Below, in pieces: positions 14,827-23,391 of a stretch of DNA of 46,773 nt (the first letter of the stretch is position 1; each line of letters begins with the position of its first letter). The notes under the pieces are model-generated. The model saw nothing but the letters and a program-made list of their open reading frames with translations. It was not told the DNA's origin and searched no databases. This DNA comes from Rikenellaceae bacterium (GTDB lineage: Bacteria > Bacteroidota > Bacteroidia > Bacteroidales > UBA932). Where the stretch lies: positions 1 to 46,773 of the forward strand of contig CAAGFN010000051.1 of NCBI GenBank assembly GCA_900769145.1. Direction: 5' to 3'. A program made the translations under genes and the position numbers.

Positions 14827-17070
14827 TCATACAGGATCCACGTCGAGAGAAATCTGGCCCGCACAATGGTTATCCCTCCCGAATGCCGCCACAATTTCCG
14901 CGAGCCGCCTCTTGTTCCCATGGAGAGACTGGTTCTTCATCATTGAAACGCGCAAATGCCTGATATACAGGCCTGAAACCCTATCGACCGCAGGCGCGTA
15001 AGGGCCAAGTACCGATACCTGGTCAGACTGATTCCTGACCAGTCCCGAAATCCCGAAGCCGGCCCTGATCGATGAAGCCAATGCGGAGCCCAATGCGGAG
15101 ACGGAGCCCGAATCCCTGTCCCTGAGTGTAATCTGCACAATGCGGGAAAACGGAGGATAGCCAAAAGCAAACCTCTCAGAAAGAATCGAATCAGCTAGTG
15201 ACTCATTGTGCTGATACGATGCAATGTATTTATACACAGGATGTTCCGGAGTAGAAGTCTGTATAAGGAAGCGACCTTTCTGGCCACGTCTTCCCCCTCT
15301 TCCCCTGAACTGTTCCAGAATCTGCCAGGCCTTCTCATCGGCCCGGAAATCCTGAAAACCCAGAAGCGAGTCGGCCTGTAGCACGGCCACCAGCATAATT
15401 CCAGCAAAATCAAACCCCTTGGTGACAATCTGCGTCCCGACAAGTATATCAATGAGGCCTTTTGAAAAATCCTTGATCACGGCCTCCTCCCCGGATGGTC
15501 CGGATGACATATCCCCATCCAGACGGGCCACCCTGGCATCGGGGAAAAGCTCTCCGACTTCTTCCACAACCCTCTGGGTCCCGGCTCCAAGCGGCTCAAG
15601 ATGCCCTCCACAATTGGTACAGGCAGCATTGAAAGGCATACTCCACCCGCAATAATGACATTTGAGCAAGCCCTCGTCACGATGCCAGGACAGTGACACA
15701 TCGCAATGCGGACAATGCGGTATTGCCCCGCATCTGGAGCATTGTACTGCTGGCGAATAGGACTTCCTGGCCCTCAGCAGAAGAATCTGGCCGCCGGCAC
15801 GCAGGGTTTCATTCATTCTTTCAATGAGCCTGTAGGAGAAACTCCCCTTCATCCCCCTTTTCCTGCGTTCCTCCGCCGTATTCACTATCTCCACCTCGGT
15901 CCGGTCATCCCCGAAATATCTTTCAGCCAGCGAAACCTTTCCCAGTCTGCCCGTACGGCAATTATACAGTGACTCCAATGAAGGTGTAGCCGTTCCGAGC
16001 AGAAGGTCCGCCCCGTGAATCTTCGACAGAATCATTGCTGTATCCCGGCCGTTGTAACGTGGCGCCGGCGTCTCCTGCTTGTAGGAATTGTCCTGCTCCT
16101 CGTCCACAATCACCAGGCCCAAATCCGAAAATGGCAGAAAAACAGATGAACGGGTCCCCAGGACAATGCAATTGCCCTTCCTCACCATATCCACCGCCAT
16201 AGACCGGGCAGATGCCGACATTCCTGAATGGAAGGTGGCAAGCCTGTCCCCGAACACCTCCTTGAGCCTGCTCTCCAGCTGCCGGCTTACCGCAATCTCC
16301 GGAATCATGTACAGGACTGTTTTTCCCGAGGCCAAAACATTGGCTGACAATGTGATATATATTTCAGTCTTGCCGCTTCCCGTAACCCCGTCCAGGAGAA
16401 CGGGAGTACCACCGGAGAACAATTCCCGGATTATCCCAAGGCAATTCTGCTGGGCCTGGCTGAGGGACGGCAACCTGTCAGGCATGAACGGCTCCGTCAC
16501 AAAACCAGCCTCCCCGGGAAATGCAAGCGGCAGCGAATCCAGTTCATTCTCCGCCTTCCTCAATGCCGCAAGATACTTCTCGCGGGTCTCTGGGCGTACT
16601 GCCTTGGAATACAAGACCCTTCTTCTCTCCACAGTGGCTGCAAGCCTTTCCCTTCTGGCTGCAAGTGCTTCATTCTTCCTTTTCAGCCTGTCCTCCTCCC
16701 TGAGCCTGGCCCTGGACAGAACCAGTTCCCCATTGTTTTTCAATGTAGGATAGGCTGCCTTGTAAACTTCCCCGACAGTGCAGAGATAATAATCAGCCAC
16801 GAAGCGCCAGAGCTTCAACTCCGCCCCGGTGACCGGAGCAATGCCATCCTCCACCCGTATAACCCGCTGAATCCTGGAAATATCAATGTCAGGGGTCACG
16901 TCCGTCTCCGACACCACCCCGACATATTTCCGTCCTGCAAACGCCACTAACACCCTCACACCCACCCGGGGAACAGTGCCGTCATCTGAAGGGACAATGC
17001 TGTAGCACGGCTCCCACTCAAGTTTGAGAGGAAGTATCACTTTCAGATATTTGAGAATCCCATCCATCAC
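14827..17070 (-). CDS. priA: PriA primosomal helicase (replication restart)
   Basis: 747 residues (start at 17070 or one codon later). An N-terminal 3'-DNA-binding domain is followed by a superfamily 2 helicase core with Walker A GVTGSGKTE (about 228-236), Walker B DEEQ (323-326) and GTATPSLES (about 359-367), and by the PriA zinc module with eight Cys (444, 447, 453, 456, 471, 474, 484, 487). The protein reloads the replisome at stalled forks. Two motifs differ from the usual family form: DEEH reads DEEQ, and the usual NRRGY segment before the zinc module reads RARKSYSP. The frame is open and of normal length, so it is not decayed. It precedes parA in the same direction with a 72-base gap. 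Confidence 0.95.
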   Translation of the reverse strand: MMDGILKYLKVILPLKLEWEPCYSIVPSDDGTVPRVGVRVLVAFAGRKYVGVVSETDVTPDIDISRIQRVIRVEDGIAPVTGAELKLWRFVADYYLCTVGEVYKAAYPTLKNNGELVLSRARLREEDRLKRKNEALAARRERLAATVERRRVLYSKAVRPETREKYLAALRKAENELDSLPLAFPGEAGFVTEPFMPDRLPSLSQAQQNCLGIIRELFSGGTPVLLDGVTGSGKTEIYITLSANVLASGKTVLYMIPEIAVSRQLESRLKEVFGDRLATFHSGMSASARSMAVDMVRKGNCIVLGTRSSVFLPFSDLGLVIVDEEQDNSYKQETPAPRYNGRDTAMILSKIHGADLLLGTATPSLESLYNCRTGRLGKVSLAERYFGDDRTEVEIVNTAEERRKRGMKGSFSYRLIERMNETLRAGGQILLLRARKSYSPAVQCSRCGAIPHCPHCDVSLSWHRDEGLLKCHYCGWSMPFNAACTNCGGHLEPLGAGTQRVVEEVGELFPDARVARLDGDMSSGPSGEEAVIKDFSKGLIDILVGTQIVTKGFDFAGIMLVAVLQADSLLGFQDFRADEKAWQILEQFRGRGGRRGQKGRFLIQTSTPEHPVYKYIASYQHNESLADSILSERFAFGYPPFSRIVQITLRDRDSGSVSALGSALASSIRAGFGISGLVRNQSDQVSVLGPYAPAVDRVSGLYIRHLRVSMMKNQSLHGNKRRLAEIVAAFGRDNHCAGQISLDVDPV

Positions 17071-17087
17071 TACTGAATAATGCCGCG

Positions 17088-17148
17088 CCTGAACGTTTAC
17101 CGAGATGCACCTGAACGCTTACCGAGCCGGGCCCGAACGCACTGCGAA
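17088..17148. repeat. 22-base tandem repeat upstream of priA
   Basis: CCTGAACGTTTACCGAG (17088-17104) is repeated as CCTGAACGCTTACCGAG at 17110-17126, with one base changed and a period of 22. A third, degenerate copy starts with CCCGAACGC at 17132. They fill most of the 99-base gap between the helix-hairpin-helix gene and priA, just upstream of the priA start. Function unknown. Confidence 0.75.
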
Positions 17149-17169
17149 TTTACAAATAACCTGAGAAAA

Positions 17170-18966
17170 CTAAAAATCCAAAGTGAGCTGAAAGCGGTTC
17201 TCAAGTTTGGTTTCCTTCTTTACAGGGCCAAAGACGGGGGCATAAACACCTGTCCGCCAATAAATTTTCATTGACACTCCTCTGAACCGGAATTTTTGCC
17301 TGGCAACCATGGAAACAGAATACCCCCGCCCATAATATGCGGGTACATTGAACGAGCCCGGTGCATCCCTCTCATAGCAATATATGCGGTCATCCCAGTT
17401 GTCAATGAAGAACAACGTCCCCCTCAGGAAAACAGCCCCGTTATTGTGGACATACCCCTCCTCCAGATACACCAGATGAGACAAGTCCTTGAATTTCAGT
17501 AACTCATACCTAAGGACAGAATTCCATTGCCCCGAAATGTACTTGAAGTCCGTCCTCATCCCCGTCCTGATGCCCTTCTCGTATGAGCGGAACCTGGCCG
17601 TCAACCGGCAGCTGGCAGTAAAAGAATCCGTAATGCGGAAAGGGCTGGAAAACAGCAATTTAAGCTGACGAAGCCCGGTATCGGAAGACTTGAGCGCAAA
17701 GTCTGCCGTAAATAGAGACTGCTTGAAGAAGAGCCCGGCTGAAAAGCCCGTTTCCCCGTATTTTCCCGTAAAAGTCCTGGCCGGCGAGGCTTGCGACAAG
17801 TCATAGCCTTCCGGTATATATCTGATATTGAGAGCTGTACGCCAATATCCGGCAATCGGGACATCCATCCCCGCACAAGCCGCAATGCCAAAGGACCTGA
17901 TATCCCAGGACAACTCCCCGGTCATGACCACGCCACGGAAACACAGCCTTGCGTCCGCAGATACCTTGCCTCCCCCGAATCCGGGACCTCCGGACTGCAA
18001 AGTCCTGTCCATCAATCTATTCCAGATGGCAAATGAAGTCATTGAAACAACTCCGTGCCTGAGATACAGCGAGGCATTGATCCCCGGCATAATGGAAAAA
18101 GATGGAGGCCCGCCCGACTCGCACCAATGCCGAAGACCCGGCACGGATGCGAACGAAGAAATCACGAACTTCCCGGCCTGGAATTCCGCCGCCAGGCCTC
18201 TATGCGAGGAAGTCCCAGACAATGACCAGGATGGGGATATCCCGGTGGCCCTTTTCCAGAAAGTTCTTTCCCCGGAAAAACCCGACATCGAGAAGCCCGA
18301 CCACAGGGCCAGCCCCTGTCCGAACCTCAATGCGAAATCTCCCGCAACCAGGCTCCATCCGGAGCGTCCGACATTGACATAACCAGCATAAGAAGAAGGC
18401 CGTCCAAAGGGTGCGTCATAGTCTTTGGAAGCAGCCAGACCTATCTCAAAGCCATCTTCACGGCCGAATGAAAGCCTTGATTTACAGGCAGCAAGATTAT
18501 GTCCTCCTGATATCGGGCGCTTTTTCAGGGAGATGTTTGTCATTGATTCACCCCCGATGCGGCTGCGGCTGGCAGGCCCGGCTGGATTGTCAATGACAAT
18601 GAAAAGGGACAAGGCCTCGGCGACACGCTCATTGAAACCGTCAATGGAGGAAAGTTCCGAGAATGACATCACGTCCCCGTTCCTGGCCCTGTAATCAAGC
18701 AATGAAACCACCTGATACAGTGTCAGGAGGCCGGATGACAGAAGAGATGCGCGGCCGGCGCTGTTGATTCCCAAAGGATTGGATGCCAGTCTCATATACC
18801 TGTCCAGTTCCGATTCGTCCACATCCTCAATCTCCCCGGCACCTGTCAGGACAAGTACTGCATCATTGAACCGGATATCGTCCACGGCTCTGCCCTTCGC
18901 TCCGGCACAAGCCTGCCAAATACACAAGAAAACGGCAGCGCAAATCATCATTCTTCCACTCATCAC
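17170..18966 (-). CDS. Secreted helix-hairpin-helix protein with a beta-barrel-like body
   Basis: 598 residues (start at 18966 or one codon later). A signal peptide covers about 1-23 (ICAAVFLCIWQACAGA). Residues about 45-125 hold ComEA-like helix-hairpin-helix repeats (NPLGINSAGRASLLSSGLL, then SFSELSSIDGFNERVAEAL). The rest (about 150-598) is rich in aromatic and alternating polar/non-polar strands with a C-terminal Phe (FQLTLDF), as in outer-membrane barrels. Proteins of this layout are common in Bacteroidota and are annotated only as helix-hairpin-helix proteins; a role in DNA binding or uptake at the surface is possible but unproven. It is a single gene, divergent from hpt. Confidence 0.75.
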   Translation of the reverse strand: MMSGRMMICAAVFLCIWQACAGAKGRAVDDIRFNDAVLVLTGAGEIEDVDESELDRYMRLASNPLGINSAGRASLLSSGLLTLYQVVSLLDYRARNGDVMSFSELSSIDGFNERVAEALSLFIVIDNPAGPASRSRIGGESMTNISLKKRPISGGHNLAACKSRLSFGREDGFEIGLAASKDYDAPFGRPSSYAGYVNVGRSGWSLVAGDFALRFGQGLALWSGFSMSGFSGERTFWKRATGISPSWSLSGTSSHRGLAAEFQAGKFVISSFASVPGLRHWCESGGPPSFSIMPGINASLYLRHGVVSMTSFAIWNRLMDRTLQSGGPGFGGGKVSADARLCFRGVVMTGELSWDIRSFGIAACAGMDVPIAGYWRTALNIRYIPEGYDLSQASPARTFTGKYGETGFSAGLFFKQSLFTADFALKSSDTGLRQLKLLFSSPFRITDSFTASCRLTARFRSYEKGIRTGMRTDFKYISGQWNSVLRYELLKFKDLSHLVYLEEGYVHNNGAVFLRGTLFFIDNWDDRIYCYERDAPGSFNVPAYYGRGYSVSMVARQKFRFRGVSMKIYWRTGVYAPVFGPVKKETKLENRFQLTLDF

Positions 18967-18983
18967 AAATCATTTTGTCCTGC

Positions 18984-18991
18984 CAAAAGTA
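18984..18991 (-). promoter_or_regulatory. Possible -7 element for the helix-hairpin-helix gene
   Basis: Minus-strand TACTTTTG matches TAnnTTTG 18 bases before the start codon. No -33 TTTG is seen at normal spacing. Confidence 0.4.
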
Positions 18992-19040
18992 ATTACAAAA
19001 AGTATCGTTTCCGAGAAAAGGTGGTATTTGCCACCCCATA

Positions 19041-19074
19041 TTTGTATGAATTTTAAATGAATTGACTAAATTTG
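19041..19074 (+). promoter_or_regulatory. Predicted promoter of hpt-adk
   Basis: TTTG (19041-19044), 22-base spacer, TAAATTTG (19067-19074). The transcript would start near 19081, after the upstream in-frame ATG at 19062, which is the main reason to choose the later hpt start at 19092. Confidence 0.7.
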
Positions 19075-19091
19075 TGACGAAATTATCTTAT

Positions 19092-19637
19092 ATGGACACG
19101 AAAATTACACTCTACGACAAGACATTCAGGACCTTCATCCCGAATGATGAAATCGAAAAAGCCATCGACAAAGTAGCCGACAGGCTGAATGCGGACTTCA
19201 GGAACAGCAGGGAAATCCCTGTCATTCTCTGCACTCTCAACGGCGCAATCATGTTCACCGCTGAGCTTATGAAAAGGCTGGAGTTCAATTGCGAACTGGT
19301 ATCGATGAAACTCTCATCCTACTGCGGAACCCAGTCAACAGGCAAGGTACGCCATGTCATGGGGCTCACCGGAGACATCTCCGGAAAGACAGTCATCATC
19401 GTGGAGGACATCGTGGACACAGGCAACACCATAGTTGACCTTATGGGAATCGTCAAGGAGAAAGGCGCCAAAGACTGCAAGATCTGCACAATGCTCCTCA
19501 AGCCTGAGGTTTACAAGAAAGATGTAACACTCGACTACGTGGCAATGGAGATTCCCAACAAATTCATTGTCGGATTCGGACTTGACTACAACGAACTGGG
19601 CCGCAACTACAAGGATATCTACATCCTGGACGAATAA
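19092..19637 (+). CDS. hpt: Hypoxanthine phosphoribosyltransferase
   Basis: 181 residues. The PRPP-binding signature VIIVEDIVDTGNT is at 101-113, the flexible-loop region is near SMKLSSYCGTQSTGKV (71-86), and the C-terminal FIVGFGLDYNELGRN is typical of bacterial Hpt. It salvages hypoxanthine (and guanine) to IMP/GMP with PRPP in the cytoplasm. The frame is open from 19062, but the predicted promoter overlaps that extension. adk follows 30 bases later, so a purine-nucleotide unit is likely. Confidence 0.95.
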   Translation: MDTKITLYDKTFRTFIPNDEIEKAIDKVADRLNADFRNSREIPVILCTLNGAIMFTAELMKRLEFNCELVSMKLSSYCGTQSTGKVRHVMGLTGDISGKTVIIVEDIVDTGNTIVDLMGIVKEKGAKDCKICTMLLKPEVYKKDVTLDYVAMEIPNKFIVGFGLDYNELGRNYKDIYILDE

Positions 19638-19667
19638 GATGCGGCTCCTTCGAAATCAATACACATT

Positions 19668-20234
19668 ATGAAATACTACATTCTATTCGGGCCTCCGGGT
19701 GCTGGAAAAGGCACACAGGCCAGTGCAATGGTAGAGAGATACAATCTCAGGCATCTCTCCACAGGCGAACTTCTCCGTAAGGAAATAGCAGAAGGAACCG
19801 AACTCGGCCTGAAGGCCAAATCCCTCATCGATGCAGGTTCACTCGTACCTGACGAGGTCGTGGAAGGCATGATTGACAATGCTTTCAAGACCACAAAAGA
19901 TGTCTCCGGCTTCCTTCTTGACGGTTTTCCAAGAACCATAGCCCAGGCAGAGGCATTGGATTCAATGCTTGCGGCATCAGGCGAGGCAGTCACCTCGGTC
20001 ATATCAATCATGATTCCTGACGAGATGATCAAGGAGAGAATCCGCCACAGGGCCAGCATCGAGGGACGCGCCGACGATGCCAGCGACGAGACCGTCAACA
20101 ACAGAATCAAGACGTACCACGAGAAGACAGAGCCTCTCGTAGAATTCTACAAGAAGGCAGGAAAATATGTCGAGATAGACGGCACCGGCACCATTGAAGA
20201 TGTGCGCAAGGCCATTTTCGAGGCAATGGACTAA
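19668..20234 (+). CDS. adk: Adenylate kinase (short form)
   Basis: 188 residues. P-loop GPPGAGKGT (8-16), AMP-binding LSTGELLRKEI, and DGFPRTIAQAEALD. The LID is the short type with no zinc cysteines (EGRADDASDETVNNRI), so the protein is shorter than the 214-residue E. coli enzyme. It catalyses ATP + AMP to 2 ADP. It lies 30 bases after hpt in the same direction. Its TAA stop overlaps the stop of the convergent glycosyltransferase gene (shared bases 20231-20234), so no separate terminator fits between them. Confidence 0.96.
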   Translation: MKYYILFGPPGAGKGTQASAMVERYNLRHLSTGELLRKEIAEGTELGLKAKSLIDAGSLVPDEVVEGMIDNAFKTTKDVSGFLLDGFPRTIAQAEALDSMLAASGEAVTSVISIMIPDEMIKERIRHRASIEGRADDASDETVNNRIKTYHEKTEPLVEFYKKAGKYVEIDGTGTIEDVRKAIFEAMD

Positions 20235-21898
20235 TTGGTAGCCAGACAGTAAGGTCCGACATAAGTCACTATGCGGCAGGATCGTACGTAATCTTGGAGA
20301 GCAGCATTGCTCTCCATTTTCTTTGTGGTCACAATCAGGGTAAGAGGACGGCTGCCCTCTCCCCTTCCGGAAACGGCGGAGAAGAAAGCATCCACATCCT
20401 TGCGATAATCAGTCACCTGCCTGCCGATATACACGTCCACATTCTCCGGACGATGTACATAAAGTGTCACAACATCAGTTCCTTCAGGCACTTCTGCACA
20501 CATTGCCCTATATCCGAAATATGGATTGACCTTTCCCATCACACCTGATGCACAATAGATAGTCAGAAGCAGGGTCGCACCAATGATAAAGACAGGAAGA
20601 TTCCAGGATTCCCTCTTGACAAGCATTACCAATGCCCCCGCATTGCCGACAAGAAGCACAAATGCGGCTATCTTCACCGGCCAGGCCGTGACGAAACTAT
20701 ACTCGTCCAATACTGAATCCAATGCCCCTATATGCAGGATACCGGACAATGCAGCCATCAGCGCCAGAGCCACTACAATGAAGAGAGAAGCCGGTATCCC
20801 TACCGCCCACTTCATCCATTTCTGGCCGCCGACACGCTCTGTTACAACAGGATACAAATAAACCACAAACGGGAAAAGCGGGCAGAGATAGACAGGAAGC
20901 TTCGAACTGAACGAAGACAGCATAAGGAAGGTAGAGGCTATGACAGATATGAATAACAGCTCGGTGTCGGAGCGGACCGCCGATGCCCCGATACAGCCGG
21001 AAGACTTGCCGAACGGGAAAAGAGAGCGGATGAAACCTCCTATGGTCAATATGCAGTAAGGTGCAAGACACCAGATTATGGCAATGAAATAGAACCAGAA
21101 CGGCTTGTTGTGGGTGAAAGCGTTCACTGCGCGGCCGACTGTCTGCCTGAACAGAAGATTGTTGATATATTCAGGTCCGCCGTCAAGATAGGCACAGAGA
21201 ATCCACAGGGCTGAAAGGCCTGCCAGGATACCCCAGGTCAACCATCCGAGATACTTCCCCATCTTCCTCCACTCACCCCGGAGAACCAGGAAAACAAATA
21301 TCGAAAGCGGCGGCACAAGCAGTCCCACCGGACCCTTGGTGAACAATGCCATGAAAATCCAGACAGGAAGCAGAATCCTGTCCTTCATCTCCGGTTCATC
21401 CGCCCGGTACATCCTTTGGAAAGTATTGAGTGCCAGGACAATGAACATGCACATCAGCATATCCATCCTCAGCACCACGGCTGTTCCGAGAAACATTACG
21501 GAAGTCAGCAGCATCATGGCCACGGCCATCCTGTCCTGGACTGAGGCCCCCTTCATCACCCAGCTGTCCATGACCTTCACTATCACGAAGGCCGGAATAA
21601 GCGAGAACATTGACAGGGCCAGGCAGCTGTGCTCCCCGAAAACCAGTCTGCAGAGCATCACGACCCAGAAATAGAGCGGCGGTTTGTCAGCGTATGCCAG
21701 ACCGTGGTTGGTGAATGCGAAGACATTGCCGTTCGCAATCGCCTCATCCGCAATGCTCAGGTAACGGAGCTCGTTTGACGGAGTGAAATCCCTCATCAGC
21801 ATCGCCGGAAGGAGACAGATGAACGTGAATATGAACACCAGTGCGAGCGGATATTTCTGGGCAATCTCACCCGGCTGAAACTTATTTCCTGACTTCAT
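20231..21898 (-). CDS. ArnT-like GT83/GT39 family lipid-linked sugar transferase
   Basis: 555 residues, highly hydrophobic with about 11-12 transmembrane segments and a periplasmic C-terminal domain. Early motifs DFTPSNELRY (first periplasmic loop) and KPPLYFWVVM match the acidic loop and KPPLYFW motifs of ArnT-type GT-C transferases, which move a sugar from undecaprenyl phosphate to lipid A or another acceptor on the periplasmic side. The usual Asp-Glu pair of the loop reads Asn-Glu. The start at 21898 is an ATG; a TTG frame extension to 21919 is less likely. It overlaps the stop of the LAB_N gene by 17 bases, so the two are coupled. The acceptor and the sugar are unknown. Confidence 0.85.
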   Translation of the reverse strand: MKSGNKFQPGEIAQKYPLALVFIFTFICLLPAMLMRDFTPSNELRYLSIADEAIANGNVFAFTNHGLAYADKPPLYFWVVMLCRLVFGEHSCLALSMFSLIPAFVIVKVMDSWVMKGASVQDRMAVAMMLLTSVMFLGTAVVLRMDMLMCMFIVLALNTFQRMYRADEPEMKDRILLPVWIFMALFTKGPVGLLVPPLSIFVFLVLRGEWRKMGKYLGWLTWGILAGLSALWILCAYLDGGPEYINNLLFRQTVGRAVNAFTHNKPFWFYFIAIIWCLAPYCILTIGGFIRSLFPFGKSSGCIGASAVRSDTELLFISVIASTFLMLSSFSSKLPVYLCPLFPFVVYLYPVVTERVGGQKWMKWAVGIPASLFIVVALALMAALSGILHIGALDSVLDEYSFVTAWPVKIAAFVLLVGNAGALVMLVKRESWNLPVFIIGATLLLTIYCASGVMGKVNPYFGYRAMCAEVPEGTDVVTLYVHRPENVDVYIGRQVTDYRKDVDAFFSAVSGRGEGSRPLTLIVTTKKMESNAALQDYVRSCRIVTYVGPYCLATN

Positions 21899-22532
21899 TA
21901 TTTCTCTCTTTGAAACCAATCATCAGATTCCGTATGTATGCCACAAAGCCGAAAGACTGGCCGAGAATCAGGACAGGGTCCCGCCTGAACAATCCGTAGG
22001 CTATAATCACCCCGGAGCCGATGAGACTGATGATCCAGAAGCCTGCCGGCAATGCGGACTGATGCTTCCTCTGTGAATACAAATACTGATATACAAACCT
22101 CAATGTGAATATTATCTGGCCGGCAGACCCGAAAATCACAAGCCAGAAAGGTATGTCATCATTGAAGAAGAAACTCTGGAGATACTCCGCCGCATTGCGC
22201 AGAAGCATCAGGACAGCGGCCACCGGGGTAAGCAGAAGCACGATTCTCAGCAGCGGGACAATCCTCTTCCAGATACCCTTGGCCCCGAGATTCCACAGAT
22301 ACACGTAGTAGGAAATGAGCTGGCCCAGGATGATTGAGAAATCATCCCTCATCACACCGTAGATGAACATCATATAGGCTCCGAGCACGCTCAGGATCCA
22401 GTATCCCGCCGGGGATTCCACCTTGCGGGCCTTCTCGGACTTCCACCATTGGAGCAGTGTACGGAGCGAAAAGAAAATCTGCGCAAGGAAACCAAGCGCA
22501 AAAACAAGATATGACGGGAGGTTATGAAGCAT
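21882..22532 (-). CDS. Tandem LAB_N-domain membrane protein, candidate lipid-sugar flippase
   Basis: 216 residues with about seven hydrophobic segments. It contains two copies of the LAB_N unit (the domain named after the N-terminus of some lipid-A-disaccharide synthases): about 8-80 and 128-205. The copies align clearly, for example PAGYWILSVLGAYMMFIYG with PAGFWIISLIGSGVIIAYG, and GQLISYYVYLWNL with GQSFGFVAYIRNL. It is not LpxB: the catalytic part is absent. LAB_N is, to my knowledge, grouped with the SWEET/PQ-loop fold, where two three-helix units make a transporter. Its place between a GT2 polyprenyl-phosphate glycosyltransferase and an ArnT-like transferase suggests that it moves the lipid-linked sugar across the membrane, as ArnE/ArnF do in enterics. 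This role is inference. Confidence 0.8.
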   Translation of the reverse strand: MLHNLPSYLVFALGFLAQIFFSLRTLLQWWKSEKARKVESPAGYWILSVLGAYMMFIYGVMRDDFSIILGQLISYYVYLWNLGAKGIWKRIVPLLRIVLLLTPVAAVLMLLRNAAEYLQSFFFNDDIPFWLVIFGSAGQIIFTLRFVYQYLYSQRKHQSALPAGFWIISLIGSGVIIAYGLFRRDPVLILGQSFGFVAYIRNLMIGFKERNNEVRK

Positions 22533-22536
22533 CGGC

Positions 22537-23277
22537 TCAGATATTATTGTCCCCTACCTTGTAGTTAATATACCTCGGCTTCATCCAGCGATAGGCGAAA
22601 CAGTCTGCAAACGGTCCCAGCAGCCTGTTCCAGAGATTGTATTTCGAGACACCGGCCACCCTCGGAAAATGTCTCACAGGCACCTGGCCGTATGTGCAGC
22701 CCTCCTGGAGCAGTACCAGGGCAGGCAGGAAACGGTGCATTCCCTTGAACATCGGAATGCGCCTGGCCACATCAGTACGCAGTACTTTCAGCGGACAACC
22801 CGTGTCCTTGGCCCCGTCATGGGTCATCATATTGCGGAATCCGTTGGCAAATTTCGACTGGAAACGCTTGAAACCGCTGTCCTTCCTCTCCGCCCGGATG
22901 CCTATCATCATGCTGTTCTCAAGCATACCGGCAAGAAGGAGGTTGAAATCCTCCGGAGTGGTCTGGAGATCAGCGTCCATATAGCCCACATACTGCGAGA
23001 AAGTATAGTCAAACCCGGCCTTGACAGCCGCGCTAAGACCTGCATTCTTCACGAAACTGATATAGAAGAAGTCTTCGTGGCGAGCACATATCTCCTTGAT
23101 TTTCAACAGACTCGAATCCTTCGAGCCATCATTGACGAAGAGTACGCATGCCTTGTACAGGCTCTTCGGCAGGAAGTCCGAAAGCGACTTCTCGAGATTG
23201 GCCATATTGTCCTCCTCATTGAAGACCGGCACCACTATGGTAAACTGATATTGTCCTGTTCTGTTCATATTGTTCAA
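22537..23277 (-). CDS. GT2 polyprenyl-phosphate glycosyltransferase (ArnC/DPM1-like)
   Basis: 246 residues. GT-A fold with TIVVPVFNEEDN (about 13-24), FVNDGSKDSS, and the DxD-type motif YMDADLQTTPEDF. The length and DADLQ motif match dolichyl-phosphate-mannose synthase/ArnC-type enzymes, which transfer a nucleotide sugar to undecaprenyl phosphate on the inner face of the membrane. Unlike ArnC/GtrB it lacks two C-terminal transmembrane helices, so it is the soluble or peripheral type. It is the first gene of the three-gene operon, 4 bases before the LAB_N gene. Confidence 0.9.
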   Translation of the reverse strand: MNNMNRTGQYQFTIVVPVFNEEDNMANLEKSLSDFLPKSLYKACVLFVNDGSKDSSLLKIKEICARHEDFFYISFVKNAGLSAAVKAGFDYTFSQYVGYMDADLQTTPEDFNLLLAGMLENSMMIGIRAERKDSGFKRFQSKFANGFRNMMTHDGAKDTGCPLKVLRTDVARRIPMFKGMHRFLPALVLLQEGCTYGQVPVRHFPRVAGVSKYNLWNRLLGPFADCFAYRWMKPRYINYKVGDNNI

Positions 23278-23330
23278 TGATTGCCGCTATAGCGACAGGC
23301 ATTTTGCCCGCCGGGACGCACAATGCTTCG

Positions 23331-23338
23331 CAAAGATA
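23331..23338 (-). promoter_or_regulatory. Predicted -7 element of the GT2-LAB_N-GT83 operon
   Basis: Minus-strand TATCTTTG is an exact TAnnTTTG match; the transcript would start about 47 bases before the GT2 start. No clear -33 TTTG. Confidence 0.5.
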
Positions 23339-23362
23339 CTAAAAACCCTGAAAAAATTTGAC

Positions 23363-23370
23363 TATATTTG
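23363..23370 (+). promoter_or_regulatory. Predicted -7 element of the HsdR_N-cca operon
   Basis: TATATTTG is an exact TAnnTTTG match about 22 bases before the ATG at 23392, back to back with the minus-strand element at 23331-23338. The -33 half is not evident. Confidence 0.5.
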
Positions 23371-23391
23371 TGTCCTGAAATACGTATTTCA

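Noticed and set aside
21882..22532. Lipid-A-disaccharide synthase (LpxB)
   Set aside because: The protein is only two membrane LAB_N units; the glycosyltransferase domain of LpxB is missing.
22669..23280. 203-codon plus-strand open frame opposite the GT2 gene
   Set aside because: Antisense to conserved GT-A motifs; no signal, domain or promoter of its own.
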